DNA of 64,000 bases, from positions 62,001 through 126,000 of the forward strand of contig CAVUKI010000007.1 of assembly GCA_963741995.1 (NCBI GenBank), in the 5' to 3' direction. This DNA is from Bog-473 sp963741995. Lineage in GTDB: Bacteria > Actinomycetota > Acidimicrobiia > Acidimicrobiales > RAAP-2. Of the stretch, positions 1-8,137 are shown one piece after another. Numbering within the stretch: position 1 is the stretch's first letter; the number at the start of each line of letters is the position of its first letter. The notes beneath the pieces were generated by a model. The model saw only the letters and a program-made list of their open reading frames with translations. It had not been told where the DNA came from and searched no databases. The translations under genes and the position numbers were made by a program.

Positions 1-523
1 TCTCGACGATCCCCGCCGGATCCAAGCCGTTGGTCGGTTCATCGAGCAGCAGGAGGGACGGCTCGGGGAGAAGGGCGGCGGCAATGCCGAGCCGCTGCTT
101 CATACCGAGCGAGTACCGGCTGAATCGATCGTCAGCCCGGTCGGCCAGGCCCACCCGCTCCAGCACCTCGTGGATTTTCGCCGGGTCGAGTTGCCCGAGT
201 CGGACCAGGACCAAGAGATTGTCGCGCCCGCTCAACTGCGGGTAGAAGGCTGGTGACTCAATCAGCGCGCCGACACCAGCGAGGTACGACGCGGGATGGT
301 GGAGGTCGCCGAGCAGGATCTGGCCGCTGCCACTCGTCGGTCGGATGAGACCGAGCAACATACGAATGGTGGTCGTCTTGCCGGCGCCGTTCGGTCCGAC
401 GAATCCGCAGACGGATCCACGCGGGATGGCGAGGTCGAGATCGTCGACGACCCGTCTTTTTCCGAACTCCTTGGTCAGTCCGGTCGTGACGACGGCAAGG
501 TCAGGTGCGTGCTTCGCCGACAT
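1..523 (-). CDS. ABC transporter ATP-binding protein, C-terminus beyond the window
   Basis: The translation from the ATG at 523 gives an ABC-2 type ATPase. It has a Walker A loop GPNGAGKTT near residue 40, a signature-like SLGMKQRLGIA segment near residue 145 and a Walker B LLLLDEPTNGLDP just before the window edge. About 174 residues are visible, so switch and C-terminal regions are missing. The family energises export or drug-efflux permeases at the inner face of the membrane; the partner permease is presumably outside the window. A 130-bp gap separates it from the cysM cluster upstream on the same strand. The substrate cannot be inferred. Confidence 0.9.
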   Translation of the reverse strand, partial: MSAKHAPDLAVVTTGLTKEFGKRRVVDDLDLAIPRGSVCGFVGPNGAGKTTTIRMLLGLIRPTSGSGQILLGDLHHPASYLAGVGALIESPAFYPQLSGRDNLLVLVRLGQLDPAKIHEVLERVGLADRADDRFSRYSLGMKQRLGIAAALLPEPSLLLLDEPTNGLDPAGIVE

Positions 524-654
524 CAGTGCCGTTCGGGGGGACAGAGGTCCATGCGCTCGACTGTAGAAATCGAGCCGGCCGCGGTCGACCGACTCAGGGA
601 TGATTCTCACCCCGGCGGCTCAATCCAATGGCGCACCGACGGTGTGGCCGCGCC

Positions 655-1624
655 TCAGAAGTAGATGATCTCCTTGGCCCGCTCGGCGACCTCGTCGAGG
701 TCATCCGTCCACGCCCCCGTGGAGAGGTATTTCCAGCCGCCGTCGGCCGAGACCACCACAATGGACGCCGGCTGCCCCTCGGGCAATGAGCGCGGCGCAC
801 TTGACCGCGCCGGCCAGGGCCGCCCCCGTCGAGATCCCGGCAAAGATCCCCACCTCGGTCAGGCGCCGGGTCCACTCGATCGACTCCAGCGGCCGCACGA
901 CCGTCTTGCGGTCCAACAGCTCGGCGCCCCCGAGGTTCTCGAAGATGGGCGGGATGTACCCGTCGTCGAGGTTCCGCAGCCCGTCGACCATCTCGCCCGC
1001 CGGCGGCTCGACGGCCCAGATCTGCACGGCGTCCCCGAGCTTCTCGCGCAGGGCGCGCCCCACGCCGAGCAGCGTCCCCGACGTCCCGAGGCCCGCCACG
1101 AAGTGCGTGATGCCGGGGCAGTCCCGCAGGATCTCCGGTCCCGTCCCCTCGTAGTGCGCCTTGGGGTTGGCCGGGTTGCCGTACTGATAGAGGAAGACCC
1201 ACTCGGGATGCTCCTGGGCCAGCGCCTGGGCCATGCGCACCGCGCCGTTGGATCCCTCGGCCCCGGGCGACTCGATGATCTCGGCCCCCCACACCTCGAG
1301 CAGCTGGCGGCGCTCGACCGACACAGCGGTCGGCATGACCGCCTTGAGCGTGTAGCCCTTCACCTTGCACACCATGGCGAGACCGATGCCCGTGTTGCCC
1401 GAGGTGGGCTCCATCAGGACCTGGTCCGGCTTGCCGGGGACCAGCACCCCGGAGCGCTCCGCGTCCTCAACGAGGGAGAGCGCCACCCGGTCCTTCACCG
1501 ACCCGCCGGGGTTCTGCCCCTCGAGCTTCATGAAGATGCTCGCCGCCGGGTTCGGGCTGAGCGCGCTGATGTCGATGAGCGGCGTGTTGCCGATGAGGTC
1601 GAGGACCGACGGGTACAACGTCAT
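655..1624 (-). CDS. cysM: Cysteine synthase CysM (O-phosphoserine sulfhydrylase type), one frameshift
   Basis: This is a PLP-dependent cysteine synthase of the type that uses the thiocarboxylated carrier CysO as sulfur donor. The PLP lysine is K44 in GGSVKDR. The substrate loop PTSGNTGIGLA, the YQYGNPANP segment and the glycine-rich GLGTSGTLLG phosphate-binding turn are all present. The reading frame breaks at about 781-783: removing one base from the run restores ALIAEGQPAS and the expected ending WKYLSTGAWTDDLDEV...IIYF. ATG 1624 has a GGAG about 11 bases upstream and follows cysO by 22 bp, so the two are probably co-transcribed. The neighbouring cysO and mec strongly support the CysM assignment over other cysteine synthases. 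The single-base insertion may be a sequence error. Confidence 0.88.
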
Positions 1625-1646
1625 TGTGGATGAGCTCCGGAGTGTC

Positions 1647-1922
1647 TCAGCCCCCGGCCACGGCCGGCAGGATGGACACCTCGGCGCCGTCCGCGACGGG
1701 CGTGTCGAGGCCCTGCAGGTACCGCACGTCATCGTCGTTGACGTAGATGTTCACGAACTTGTGCAGGGTGCCCTCGTCGGTGAGGACCTGGCCCGCCATG
1801 CCCGGGTACTCGGCGACGAGCTTGGAGAGGACCTCGCCGATGGTGGCGCCGTCCACGCCGACGACGGAGGATCCCCCCGCTTGGTTGCGCAGGACGGTCG
1901 GTAGGCGGACTTCGACGGCCAC
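1647..1922 (-). CDS. cysO: Sulfur carrier protein CysO (ubiquitin-like, ThiS/MoaD fold)
   Basis: A 91-residue beta-grasp protein ending in the exposed diglycine AVAGG. In the family this terminus is thiocarboxylated and donates sulfur to the CysM reaction, forming a CysO-cysteine adduct. The conserved central segment HKFVNIYVNDDDVRYL and the terminal hydrophobic VSILPAVAGG match MoaD/ThiS carriers. It lies between mec and cysM in the same order as in Mycobacterium tuberculosis. This is an adenylation-dependent carrier; the activating MoeZ-type enzyme is not in the window. Confidence 0.93.
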   Translation of the reverse strand: MAVEVRLPTVLRNQAGGSSVVGVDGATIGEVLSKLVAEYPGMAGQVLTDEGTLHKFVNIYVNDDDVRYLQGLDTPVADGAEVSILPAVAGG

Positions 1923-2029
1923 AGGGCCTCCTCGCTGAGTGTCGGACGACGCACCGGCCCTTCCCGCGGGCTGGCCGGCTGAATGTTGACTGATTCGGTA
2001 ACGATTCTACAAGGAGCCCGGCCAGGCCC

Positions 2030-2464
2030 CTACCCCGCCACGTCCAGCCCGGGAATCTCGAGCCCGGGCACCTCGACCGGCTCCTCGGTGATGGCGCCCT
2101 CGCTGATCAGGTAGCTCCGCACCACCGGGTGAGTGTCACGCAGCGAAACGAGCACGTAGTGCCAGCCCGGATCGGTCGCCTGACCAACATCGGTCGGCGA
2201 GGGATAGGCGTCGGTGTGGGTGTGCGAGTGGAAGACGCCCATGATGTCGGCGCCGACGTCCCGGGCCGCCCGGTCGACCCGGAGCATCTCCTTGGGGTCG
2301 ATCTCGTAGACCATGGCCGAGGCCGCGGCGTTGGCGGTGGCGAAGAGGTGGGTCGCCTCGTCCCCTCCGTAGGACCCCACCAGGAGGCCGCACGCCTCGT
2401 CGGGCAGACCGGCCAGGCAGTGGGCGACCATCTCCAGGTAGACGGCTCGGGTCAGGCGAAGCAC
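2030..2464 (-). CDS. mec: Mec-type JAMM/MPN metallopeptidase releasing cysteine from CysO
   Basis: A 144-residue Mov34/MPN/PAD-1 family zinc peptidase. E23 and the JAMM signature HSHTHTDAYPSPTD are visible, with H79, H81, S89 and D92 in the expected H-x-H-x7-S-x2-D spacing. In the CysO pathway this enzyme hydrolyses the CysO-cysteine isopeptide-like bond, releasing cysteine and regenerating the carrier. It is the first gene of the mec-cysO-cysM cluster and is transcribed divergently from smpB, with only 26 bp between their start codons. The promoters must therefore overlap. Confidence 0.92.
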   Translation of the reverse strand: MLRLTRAVYLEMVAHCLAGLPDEACGLLVGSYGGDEATHLFATANAAASAMVYEIDPKEMLRVDRAARDVGADIMGVFHSHTHTDAYPSPTDVGQATDPGWHYVLVSLRDTHPVVRSYLISEGAITEEPVEVPGLEIPGLDVAG

Positions 2465-2490
2465 CCGCGAAGAGTACCCTCGTACCCCTC

Positions 2491-3015
2491 ATGGCCAGGG
2501 CGAAGAAGCAGATCGCCAAGCGGGCGGCCGCCCGCGAGGACCGCAGCGGCGACCGCACCGTCGCCACCAACCGGCGCGCCCGGCGTGAGTACGAATTCCT
2601 CGAGACGTTCGAGGCCGGCATCGTGCTGCAGGGCTCCGAGGTCAAGTCCCTGCGAGAGGGCAAAGCCCAGCTCAGCGAGGCCTACGCCCGGGTGGACGAC
2701 GGCGAGCTCTGGCTGTTCCAGCTCCACATCCCGCCCTGGCAGTACGCCACGGGCTTCGGCGCCCACGATCCTGACCGGAAGCGCAAGCTCCTGGTCCACC
2801 GGTCCCAGATCGACGAGCTGATGGGCAAGACCCAGCAGCAGTCCCTGACCCTCATTCCGGCCAAGCTGTACTTCCGGGACGGCAGGGCGAAAGTGGAGCT
2901 GGCCCTGGCCAAGGGCCGGCGCCTCTACGACAAGCGCAACGTGATCATGGCCCGGGACGCCGAGCGTGAGGCTGCCCGGGCCTCCAAGGAGATGAGCCGC
3001 TGGAACGGCGAGTAG
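2491..3015 (+). CDS. smpB: SsrA-binding protein SmpB
   Basis: A 174-residue OB-fold tmRNA-binding protein. Characteristic segments are NRRARREYEFLETFEAGI, LQGSEVKSLREGKA, the HIPPWQYA loop and the basic tail KGRRLYDKRN, which folds into the decoding centre during trans-translation. Length and motifs are full. It lies immediately upstream of its partner RNA, ssrA, as in many bacteria. The extended basic N-terminus (residues 1-25) is longer than in enteric SmpB but common in actinobacteria. Confidence 0.97.
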   Translation: MARAKKQIAKRAAAREDRSGDRTVATNRRARREYEFLETFEAGIVLQGSEVKSLREGKAQLSEAYARVDDGELWLFQLHIPPWQYATGFGAHDPDRKRKLLVHRSQIDELMGKTQQQSLTLIPAKLYFRDGRAKVELALAKGRRLYDKRNVIMARDAEREAARASKEMSRWNGE

Positions 3016-3100
3016 GCCCCATTGGAAGCTGTCAGCTGGCAGGTCCCTGAACCCGTAGAATGGTGAGCCTGATCACGTCGATCAGTGGAGTCCCAGACAT

Positions 3101-3448
3101 GGGGGTGATTGGTTTCGACTTCGGTCGTCAAGGTAGGAGAAGCGAGCCGTGGTCTCCGGAACCACGTTAAAGAGCCGGAACCAAAAACAAACGCCGAGCC
3201 TCAGCTCGCGATCGCTGCTTAAGTAGCGACGTCCAGCCGGTCCCCGCCCTACGGATCGGATCTTGGGCGTCATTCAGTAGGGCTTACTCAATGGCTCATA
3301 CCAACTGACCATTGAGGAAACTTTCGTTGGTTACGGGGTGGCACTGCCCGCCGGCAGAAGTGCCACCCTCGACAACCTGATGCCGGCTGCGCTCGGAGAA
3401 GGCCTATTGCGGCTCCGGAGGACGGGGGTTCGAACCCCCCCACCTCCA
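3101..3448 (+). ncRNA. ssrA: tmRNA (transfer-messenger RNA)
   Basis: The 5' end GGGGGTGATTGGTTTCGAC is the standard tmRNA opening. It pairs with the 3' acceptor strand CACCTCC plus discriminator A at 3441-3448, with one G-T wobble. A T-arm with GTTCGAA lies just before it. The CCA end is not encoded. The tag frame reads EPEPKTNAEPQLAIAA from 3172 to a TAA at 3220-3222, ending in the hydrophobic proteolysis signal typical of tags. The resume codon is probably GAG at 3172; one codon either way cannot be excluded. Internal pseudoknot segments occupy 3230-3400. smpB lies 85 bp upstream. Confidence 0.95.
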
Positions 3449-3944
3449 AGGGTTCTCACGCGAGATCGTGAGGGCCGTTGGAGGTGCGCCATCACCCTCG
3501 TCACGTTCAATGATCTCGTGAGCCCAGGCGACGGCGTCGCTCGCGCGGATACCTGACGGCTGAGGTCGAACCCAGAGTTCGAGATTTTCGGGTCGATTGT
3601 CGTCGCGCTCACCATTGCGATGGTGCACCGTTTCGCCCTTGGACAGGTCCCTGCCAAGCATGTCTTCAGCGACGAGAATGTGTTCGAACACATACGGATG
3701 CTTCCCCGCTCGGGGGGTGCCCGGGAACTCGAACGATCACGTACCCAGCCTTCTCTCGTGATCGGCCGCCCTTCCAATTGCTGTTGAATTCCCAAGACTC
3801 GCTTCGGCATTCACTACACGTCGCCGACTTCAGCTGCTTGGACCGCCCACAGCGCAGACATTTCGATCGACACGCGGGACAGCGCAGATGCCCACTTGAA
3901 GGACGAAAGACATGCTGACACTCCTGGCATCGACGACATGGCAT
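3404..3944 (-). pseudogene. HNH endonuclease with N-terminal zinc-ribbon cysteines, frameshifted
   Basis: From ATG 3944 the product starts with several Cys-x-x-Cys pairs (CRRCQEC, CPAC, CLRCG, CSEC). It then has the NUMOD/HNH-type segment KAGYVIVRVPGHP, and in another frame FEHILVAEDMLGR and ETVHHRNGERDDNRPENLE, the HNH core. The frames join if one G is removed from the six-G run at 3712-3717. The open frame runs on into the 3' end of tmRNA (stop at 3404-3406), which is unlikely for a functional tail. These enzymes are usually mobile or phage-associated nicking nucleases. Either a sequence error or a dead homing-type gene inserted beside ssrA would explain it. Confidence 0.75.
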
Positions 3945-4222
3945 TGGGCAACTCTGAACCGAGGGTGTCACATGATTCCCTGCGATGCCGAAGTCCGGAA
4001 ACCTCCAAGATGGCGCAGTACTTCGCCAGGTTCCCGCGATCACATCCTGAGAGATCCAGAGCCTTCGGAGAGCAGAGGTGCGACAAGGTAAACACGCGGA
4101 CGGCGAAGGACGCCGAGTTCCGTCTCGTCACGGCGACGTGAACAGGTGGTCTGTTTGCGCACCGGGCAGCCTTCCTCCCCAGAATGAGGTGTCCATAAAA
4201 GCGGGTCAAATTCCAAATGCTT

Positions 4223-4585
4223 TCAATCTTTGGGGTCGGCTGATTCCTTGCGCTTATGAAACAAGTGATAAGGCCTCACGTATTCGGATGCTGGACTGAG
4301 ATCCCAGATTTCGAGCACCGGAGGAGAGACGCTCTTGCCCTGCCGTGCGGCGCGCCATCCCGCCCAGCGAAGACTCATCTCGAGGTACGCAATGACGTCC
4401 TCACTGCGGGTGACGCCGTCATCGCCGATGGCGTCACGGATCTCATCACGAGAGATGGATACGTATCTCCAACTCGTTTCCGCATGGCCCCAACTCCCAG
4501 TGCCCATCTCGAGCGCGACGACCCAGTGATCCCCTTCTGTCTTCAGTTCCGCTCGAATCGCTGAGGGATCGAACTCAAACAGCAT
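4223..4585 (-). CDS. Hypothetical protein
   Basis: A 120-residue soluble protein beginning MLFEFDPSAIRAELK. ATG 4585 is preferred over ATG 4603 because GGAGG lies five bases upstream. The sequence is rich in Trp and acidic residues (GTGSWGHAETSWRYVS, SLRWAGWRAARQ) and has no signal peptide or membrane span. I do not recognise the family. It lies alone between the HNH relic and a TetR regulator. Confidence 0.55.
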   Translation of the reverse strand: MLFEFDPSAIRAELKTEGDHWVVALEMGTGSWGHAETSWRYVSISRDEIRDAIGDDGVTRSEDVIAYLEMSLRWAGWRAARQGKSVSPPVLEIWDLSPASEYVRPYHLFHKRKESADPKD

Positions 4586-4666
4586 TGCTGCCTCCAGTGT
4601 CATCCTTCGGCTGGGCGGTGTTGCGCTTGTGTCACAGACTCGCCCGGTACGTCTCAGGTGGCTGAT

Positions 4667-5227
4667 TCAAGACCCTGACGGAACCAACTGCATGAGCGCC
4701 TTGTCGACGACGTCGAATGGTTCACGGCTTCGCTCGGCCCGGCAAAGCGCCACTGCTCCCTCAGTCGCAGCGATGATCACGACGGCGAGTTGCTGAGCAG
4801 AGGCCTCGGCCAGTCCCCCGGCAACCAATAGTCCGGCCAGATGGGCCGTCCAGTCTCGAAAGATCGCTCCGGCGTGGTCGAGAAGATCATTGTCGGACCC
4901 CGCCACGGTGACGGCGACGACGGCACAGCCCGCCGTCAACTCTGAATGGTCCAGGAGCTGACGCCAAAGATCGAGGAACTGTTCGACGATCGCCTCAGCC
5001 GGGCTGCCCCGCCTTGACTCCATCACCGCCAACGCCCGGCTACTGACGAGGTCGAGCGCAGCGTGGACAAGTTCGGACTTTCCGCCCGGGAAGTGGTGGT
5101 AGATCGACCCCCTCGGGGCATCAGTGGCGGCCAACACCTCGGCAAAGGAGGTGCCCTCGACCCCCTTGGTGGCCAGGAGCCCGGCGGCCCCTTTCACCAT
5201 TTTCGTCCGAACGTCGCCCTGTGCCAT
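4667..5227 (-). CDS. TetR/AcrR family transcriptional regulator, LmrA/YxaF-like
   Basis: Starting at ATG 5227 (MAQGDVRT) the protein has about 186 residues. The N-terminal helix-turn-helix is complete, from KGAAGLLATKGVEGTSFAEVL to the recognition helix region APRGSIYHHFPGGKSELV. The C-terminal half (GCAVVAVTVAGSDNDLL ... AATEGAVALCRAERSREPFD) resembles the LmrA/YxaF ligand-binding domain. Upstream in-frame starts exist at 5245 and 5278. It is divergent from the tautomerase-like gene at 5332, with an inverted repeat between them, so it probably represses that gene and perhaps itself. The ligand is unknown. Confidence 0.88.
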   Translation of the reverse strand: MAQGDVRTKMVKGAAGLLATKGVEGTSFAEVLAATDAPRGSIYHHFPGGKSELVHAALDLVSSRALAVMESRRGSPAEAIVEQFLDLWRQLLDHSELTAGCAVVAVTVAGSDNDLLDHAGAIFRDWTAHLAGLLVAGGLAEASAQQLAVVIIAATEGAVALCRAERSREPFDVVDKALMQLVPSGS

Positions 5228-5296
5228 GTCCCTGGTCCTGATCATGCCCTTCGTCGGATGTCCGCCGGGGCTATGCAAGCCATCATAGTCTCGTTA

Positions 5297-5318
5297 CTAT
5301 GTCTGCTTACATACATAG
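5297..5318. promoter_or_regulatory. Inverted repeat, candidate TetR operator
   Basis: CTATGT and ACATAG form a 6-bp inverted repeat with a 10-bp spacer in the divergent gap between the TetR gene and the tautomerase-like gene. It lies about 15 bases before the start at 5332. Position and symmetry fit an operator; binding is inferred. Confidence 0.45.
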
Positions 5319-5331
5319 AAAGGTTCCTGCC

Positions 5332-5781
5332 ATGCCCATGATCGACGTCTACGCCACTGACGGCACCTTCGAGCAGGGGGGCCAACTGGCCGCCGACCTG
5401 GCCCGAACGCTGATGGTCATCGAGGGCGTGCCCGACATCCCGATGTTCCGCTTGAACACCGCTGCCTTCATCCACGAGTTGCCGGCCGGCAGCCTCTCGA
5501 ACGTGGAGGGCCAGGACAACTACGTGCGCGTCCAGGTGCTCACGAATGTCGGCGCACTCGACCGTGACAAGCAGCTCGCCGTGGTGAGCCAGTTCACAGA
5601 ACTCGTCAGCCAGGCGGCGAACGATCCGTCGCTGACAGAGCGGACGTGGATCCTCCTGACAGAGGCGATCGAGGGTGGCTGGGGGCTCGCAGGCCATGCA
5701 AATACGAACGCAGAACTCGTCAATGCCGCACGAGCTCAGATCGCCGAAATCACCGCAGCGAAGGAAGGCGTACAGAAGTAG
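5332..5781 (+). CDS. Tautomerase-fold protein with N-terminal proline
   Basis: ATG 5332 is chosen because it places Pro directly after Met (MPMIDVYATDGTF). The tautomerase superfamily uses this proline, once the Met is removed, as catalytic base. The 149-residue chain fits two fused beta-alpha-beta units, as in longer tautomerase-like proteins (NYVRVQVLTNVGALDRDKQ and ERTWILLTEAIEGGWGLAGH). It sits downstream of the TetR operator candidate. It is followed on the same strand by an enoyl-CoA hydratase and a medium-chain reductase, suggesting a small inducible catabolic or detoxification operon. The substrate is unknown. Confidence 0.72.
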   Translation: MPMIDVYATDGTFEQGGQLAADLARTLMVIEGVPDIPMFRLNTAAFIHELPAGSLSNVEGQDNYVRVQVLTNVGALDRDKQLAVVSQFTELVSQAANDPSLTERTWILLTEAIEGGWGLAGHANTNAELVNAARAQIAEITAAKEGVQK

Positions 5782-5893
5782 CAACGACGTCGACAGCGAT
5801 CCAGCTGAAGGTGTCGACGTCGGACCAACAGCTCCTCGACTTGACCTTCGACGTTCGTACCAAAGCCCTGCCAGAACCGAAAGAGGCACCTTC

Positions 5894-6737
5894 ATGGCAA
5901 ACGCACTGACCCAGTTCACCGTCGCCGACGTGGCTCCGGGCTACTGGCGAGTCACCTTCAGCAATCCTCCGATCAACCTGGAAGACCCGGACACAATCCT
6001 CGAGCTCCAAGAGTTGGTCGGCCGGATGGAGACGGACGATGCGCTGCGCGTTGTCGTGCTGGAGAGCGGTGATCCGGACTTCTTCATCAATCACTACGAC
6101 GTTTCCCGCGCTGCGGAAACACCCGTCGCACCTGGTCCGACGGGTCTGCCCACGTGGATCGACACGGCCACGCGCCTGGCATCGACGTCCGTCGTGACGA
6201 TTGCCAAGATCCGGGGTCGGAACAGAGGCGGCGGAAGCGAGGTGGCCCTGGCGTGTGATCTTCGATTCGCCAGCCTGGAGAAAGCGGTGTTCGGCCAACC
6301 GGAGGTCGGCGCGGGGATGTTCCCAGGGGGTGGCGCCCTGGAACGACTCCCGCGTGCTTGTAGGGCGAGCCCGGGCCTTGGAGATCATCCTCGGCAGCGA
6401 TGACTTCGACGCCGAGACCGCGGCGCACTACGGCTGGATCAACCGCGCCATTCCCGACGACGAACTGGACGACTTCGTCGATACCCTCGCCCGCCGGATC
6501 GCCTCGTTCGACAAGCCGGCCCTCGCCGAGGCAAAGCGGCTCGTGAACCGACGGACGCTCCCACCCGCAGAAGACCTCGTGGAGACACAGGACATGTTTC
6601 TGACCGCCTTCTCCTGGCCGACCCTGCACCAGCGCGGAGCCAAGCTGCGCCGACGGGCCAGTGAGGTCGGACCCGAATTCGAACTCCGCTTCGGGCACTA
6701 CCTGGTAGATCTTGGTGAGGATGATTCGCTTCACTGA
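5894..6737 (+). CDS. Enoyl-CoA hydratase/isomerase family protein, one frameshift
   Basis: A crotonase-fold protein of about 280 residues. The oxyanion-hole segment RGGGSEVALACDLRFAS and the following FGQPEVGAGMFPGGGALERLP are typical. The frame breaks near 6356: deleting one G joins LERLPR to LVGRARALEIILGS, after which the C-terminal domain (KPALAEAKRLVNR) continues to 6737. The first oxyanion segment reads FFINHYD instead of the usual F-x-AG-x-D, so the activity may differ from a true hydratase. It lies between the tautomerase-like gene and the MDR reductase, probably in one transcript. Confidence 0.82.
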
Positions 6738-6784
6738 CAGAGCTACCCCTGAATCAAAACCCCACAACGAGAAGATGAGAGCCC

Positions 6785-7939
6785 ATGACTCCTGTGATTC
6801 CGTCCACCTCGCTCGAACTCCGCTCGCTGGTCACCGAGCAGGGAGCGTTGGAACTCTCGTTGGTCGACGTCCCCGTGCCCGTCCCCAGGCCGGGCCAGGT
6901 GCTCATTCGCGTCGAGGCCGCGCCGATTAATCCGTCTGACCTGGGCCTTTTGTTCGCTGGAGCGGACATGAGTGCAGCAAGCGTCGAGGGAACCCCTCAT
7001 CGCCCCGTGGTGACGACACCACTGTCCGATGGCGCACTCCGGGCCCTGGCGGCTCGGGTCGGACGATCGCTGCCTGTCGGCAACGAGGGAGCGGGCACCG
7101 TCGTGGCCGCTGGAGACTCTCCTGAGGCACAGGCGCTCATGGGGAGGACCGTGTCGGTGGCCGGTGGTGGGATGTACACCCAGTACCGGGCAAGCGAAGC
7201 ATCGGCGTGCCTCGTCCTGCCGGAAGGTACGCCGGCCCGGACGGGTGCATCATCGTTTGTCAATCCGCTCACCGCTCTCGGAATGATCGAGACAATGCGT
7301 CGGGAGGGTCACAGCGGTCTCGTCCACACGGCGGCGGCGTCGAACCTCGGGCAGATGCTGGTGAAGCTCTGTCACCAAGAGGACGTGCCGCTCGTCAACA
7401 TTGTGCGCAGGCCCGAGCAAGCGGAACTCCTGCGTTCCATCGGTGCCGTGCGCGTCTGCGACTCGAGTGCGTCGTCGTTCAAGCGTGATCTGAGAGATGC
7501 CGTCGCCGCCACGTCCGCCACACTCGCCTTCGACGCCACCGGTGGCGGGAATCTCGCCAGTCAGATCCTCAGCGCCATGGAGGCGGCGGCCTCCCAATCC
7601 GCCACGGAGTACTCACGGTACGGGTCGACTGTTCGCAAGCAGGTGTACATCTATGGAGGCCTCGATCCGAGCCCGACCATCTTGACCAGGACGTTTGGCT
7701 TCGCGTGGAACGTGGGCGGGTGGCTGCTCACGCCGTTTCTTCAGAGCATCGGACCCGAGCGGTTCGCTCAGCTGCGCCAGACCGTGGCGGCGGGACTGAC
7801 GACCACGTTCGCCAGCAGCTACTCGAGCGAGATCTCCCTCGCCCAGATCCTCGACCCCAGCGTGTTCTCTCAGTGCATCAAGCAGTCCACGGGAGAAAAG
7901 GTGCTGGTGAATCCTCAGCTCAATCACGCGGGGGCCTGA
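6785..7939 (+). CDS. Medium-chain (zinc-type) dehydrogenase/reductase, quinone-oxidoreductase-like
   Basis: A 384-residue MDR protein. The N-terminal GroES-like domain has RPGQVLIRVEAAPINPSD and VGNEGAGTVVAAG. The central nucleotide fold has LVHTAAASNLGQMLVKLC in place of a classic GxGxxG loop, which suggests NADPH-type binding as in the quinone reductase branch. No catalytic zinc ligands are evident. The usual C-terminal domain follows, with a long hydrophobic insertion (TFGFAWNVGGWLLTPFL). It starts 47 bp after the hydratase and is probably the last gene of the TetR-controlled set. Confidence 0.83.
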   Translation: MTPVIPSTSLELRSLVTEQGALELSLVDVPVPVPRPGQVLIRVEAAPINPSDLGLLFAGADMSAASVEGTPHRPVVTTPLSDGALRALAARVGRSLPVGNEGAGTVVAAGDSPEAQALMGRTVSVAGGGMYTQYRASEASACLVLPEGTPARTGASSFVNPLTALGMIETMRREGHSGLVHTAAASNLGQMLVKLCHQEDVPLVNIVRRPEQAELLRSIGAVRVCDSSASSFKRDLRDAVAATSATLAFDATGGGNLASQILSAMEAAASQSATEYSRYGSTVRKQVYIYGGLDPSPTILTRTFGFAWNVGGWLLTPFLQSIGPERFAQLRQTVAAGLTTTFASSYSSEISLAQILDPSVFSQCIKQSTGEKVLVNPQLNHAGA

Positions 7940-7968
7940 TCACTCGCTAGTCAAGATGGCTTCCAGGC

Positions 7969-8113
7969 CTAAATTTCGTAAATCTCTTCGTAGTCCGGGG
8001 TCATGAGACCCTCGACCACGAACGGCAGGGCATTCATTCGGCTACGCACATCCCCGAGACTGACTCCCTCAAGCTGGCCACGTGCTCAAAGACCTCAACC
8101 AAGAATGACCGCT
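7969..8113 (-). other. Possible gene remnant
   Basis: Downstream of the cyclase stop, on the same strand, the translation reads coherently as FLVEVFEHVASLRESV and then, after a one-base shift, DVRSRMNALPFVVEGLMTP followed by DYEEIYEI and a stop. It is too short and broken to assign. It could be the tail of a lost gene or chance. Confidence 0.2.
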
Positions 8114-8137
8114 CTGCGCCGTGGCGAGCCCGCTCGC

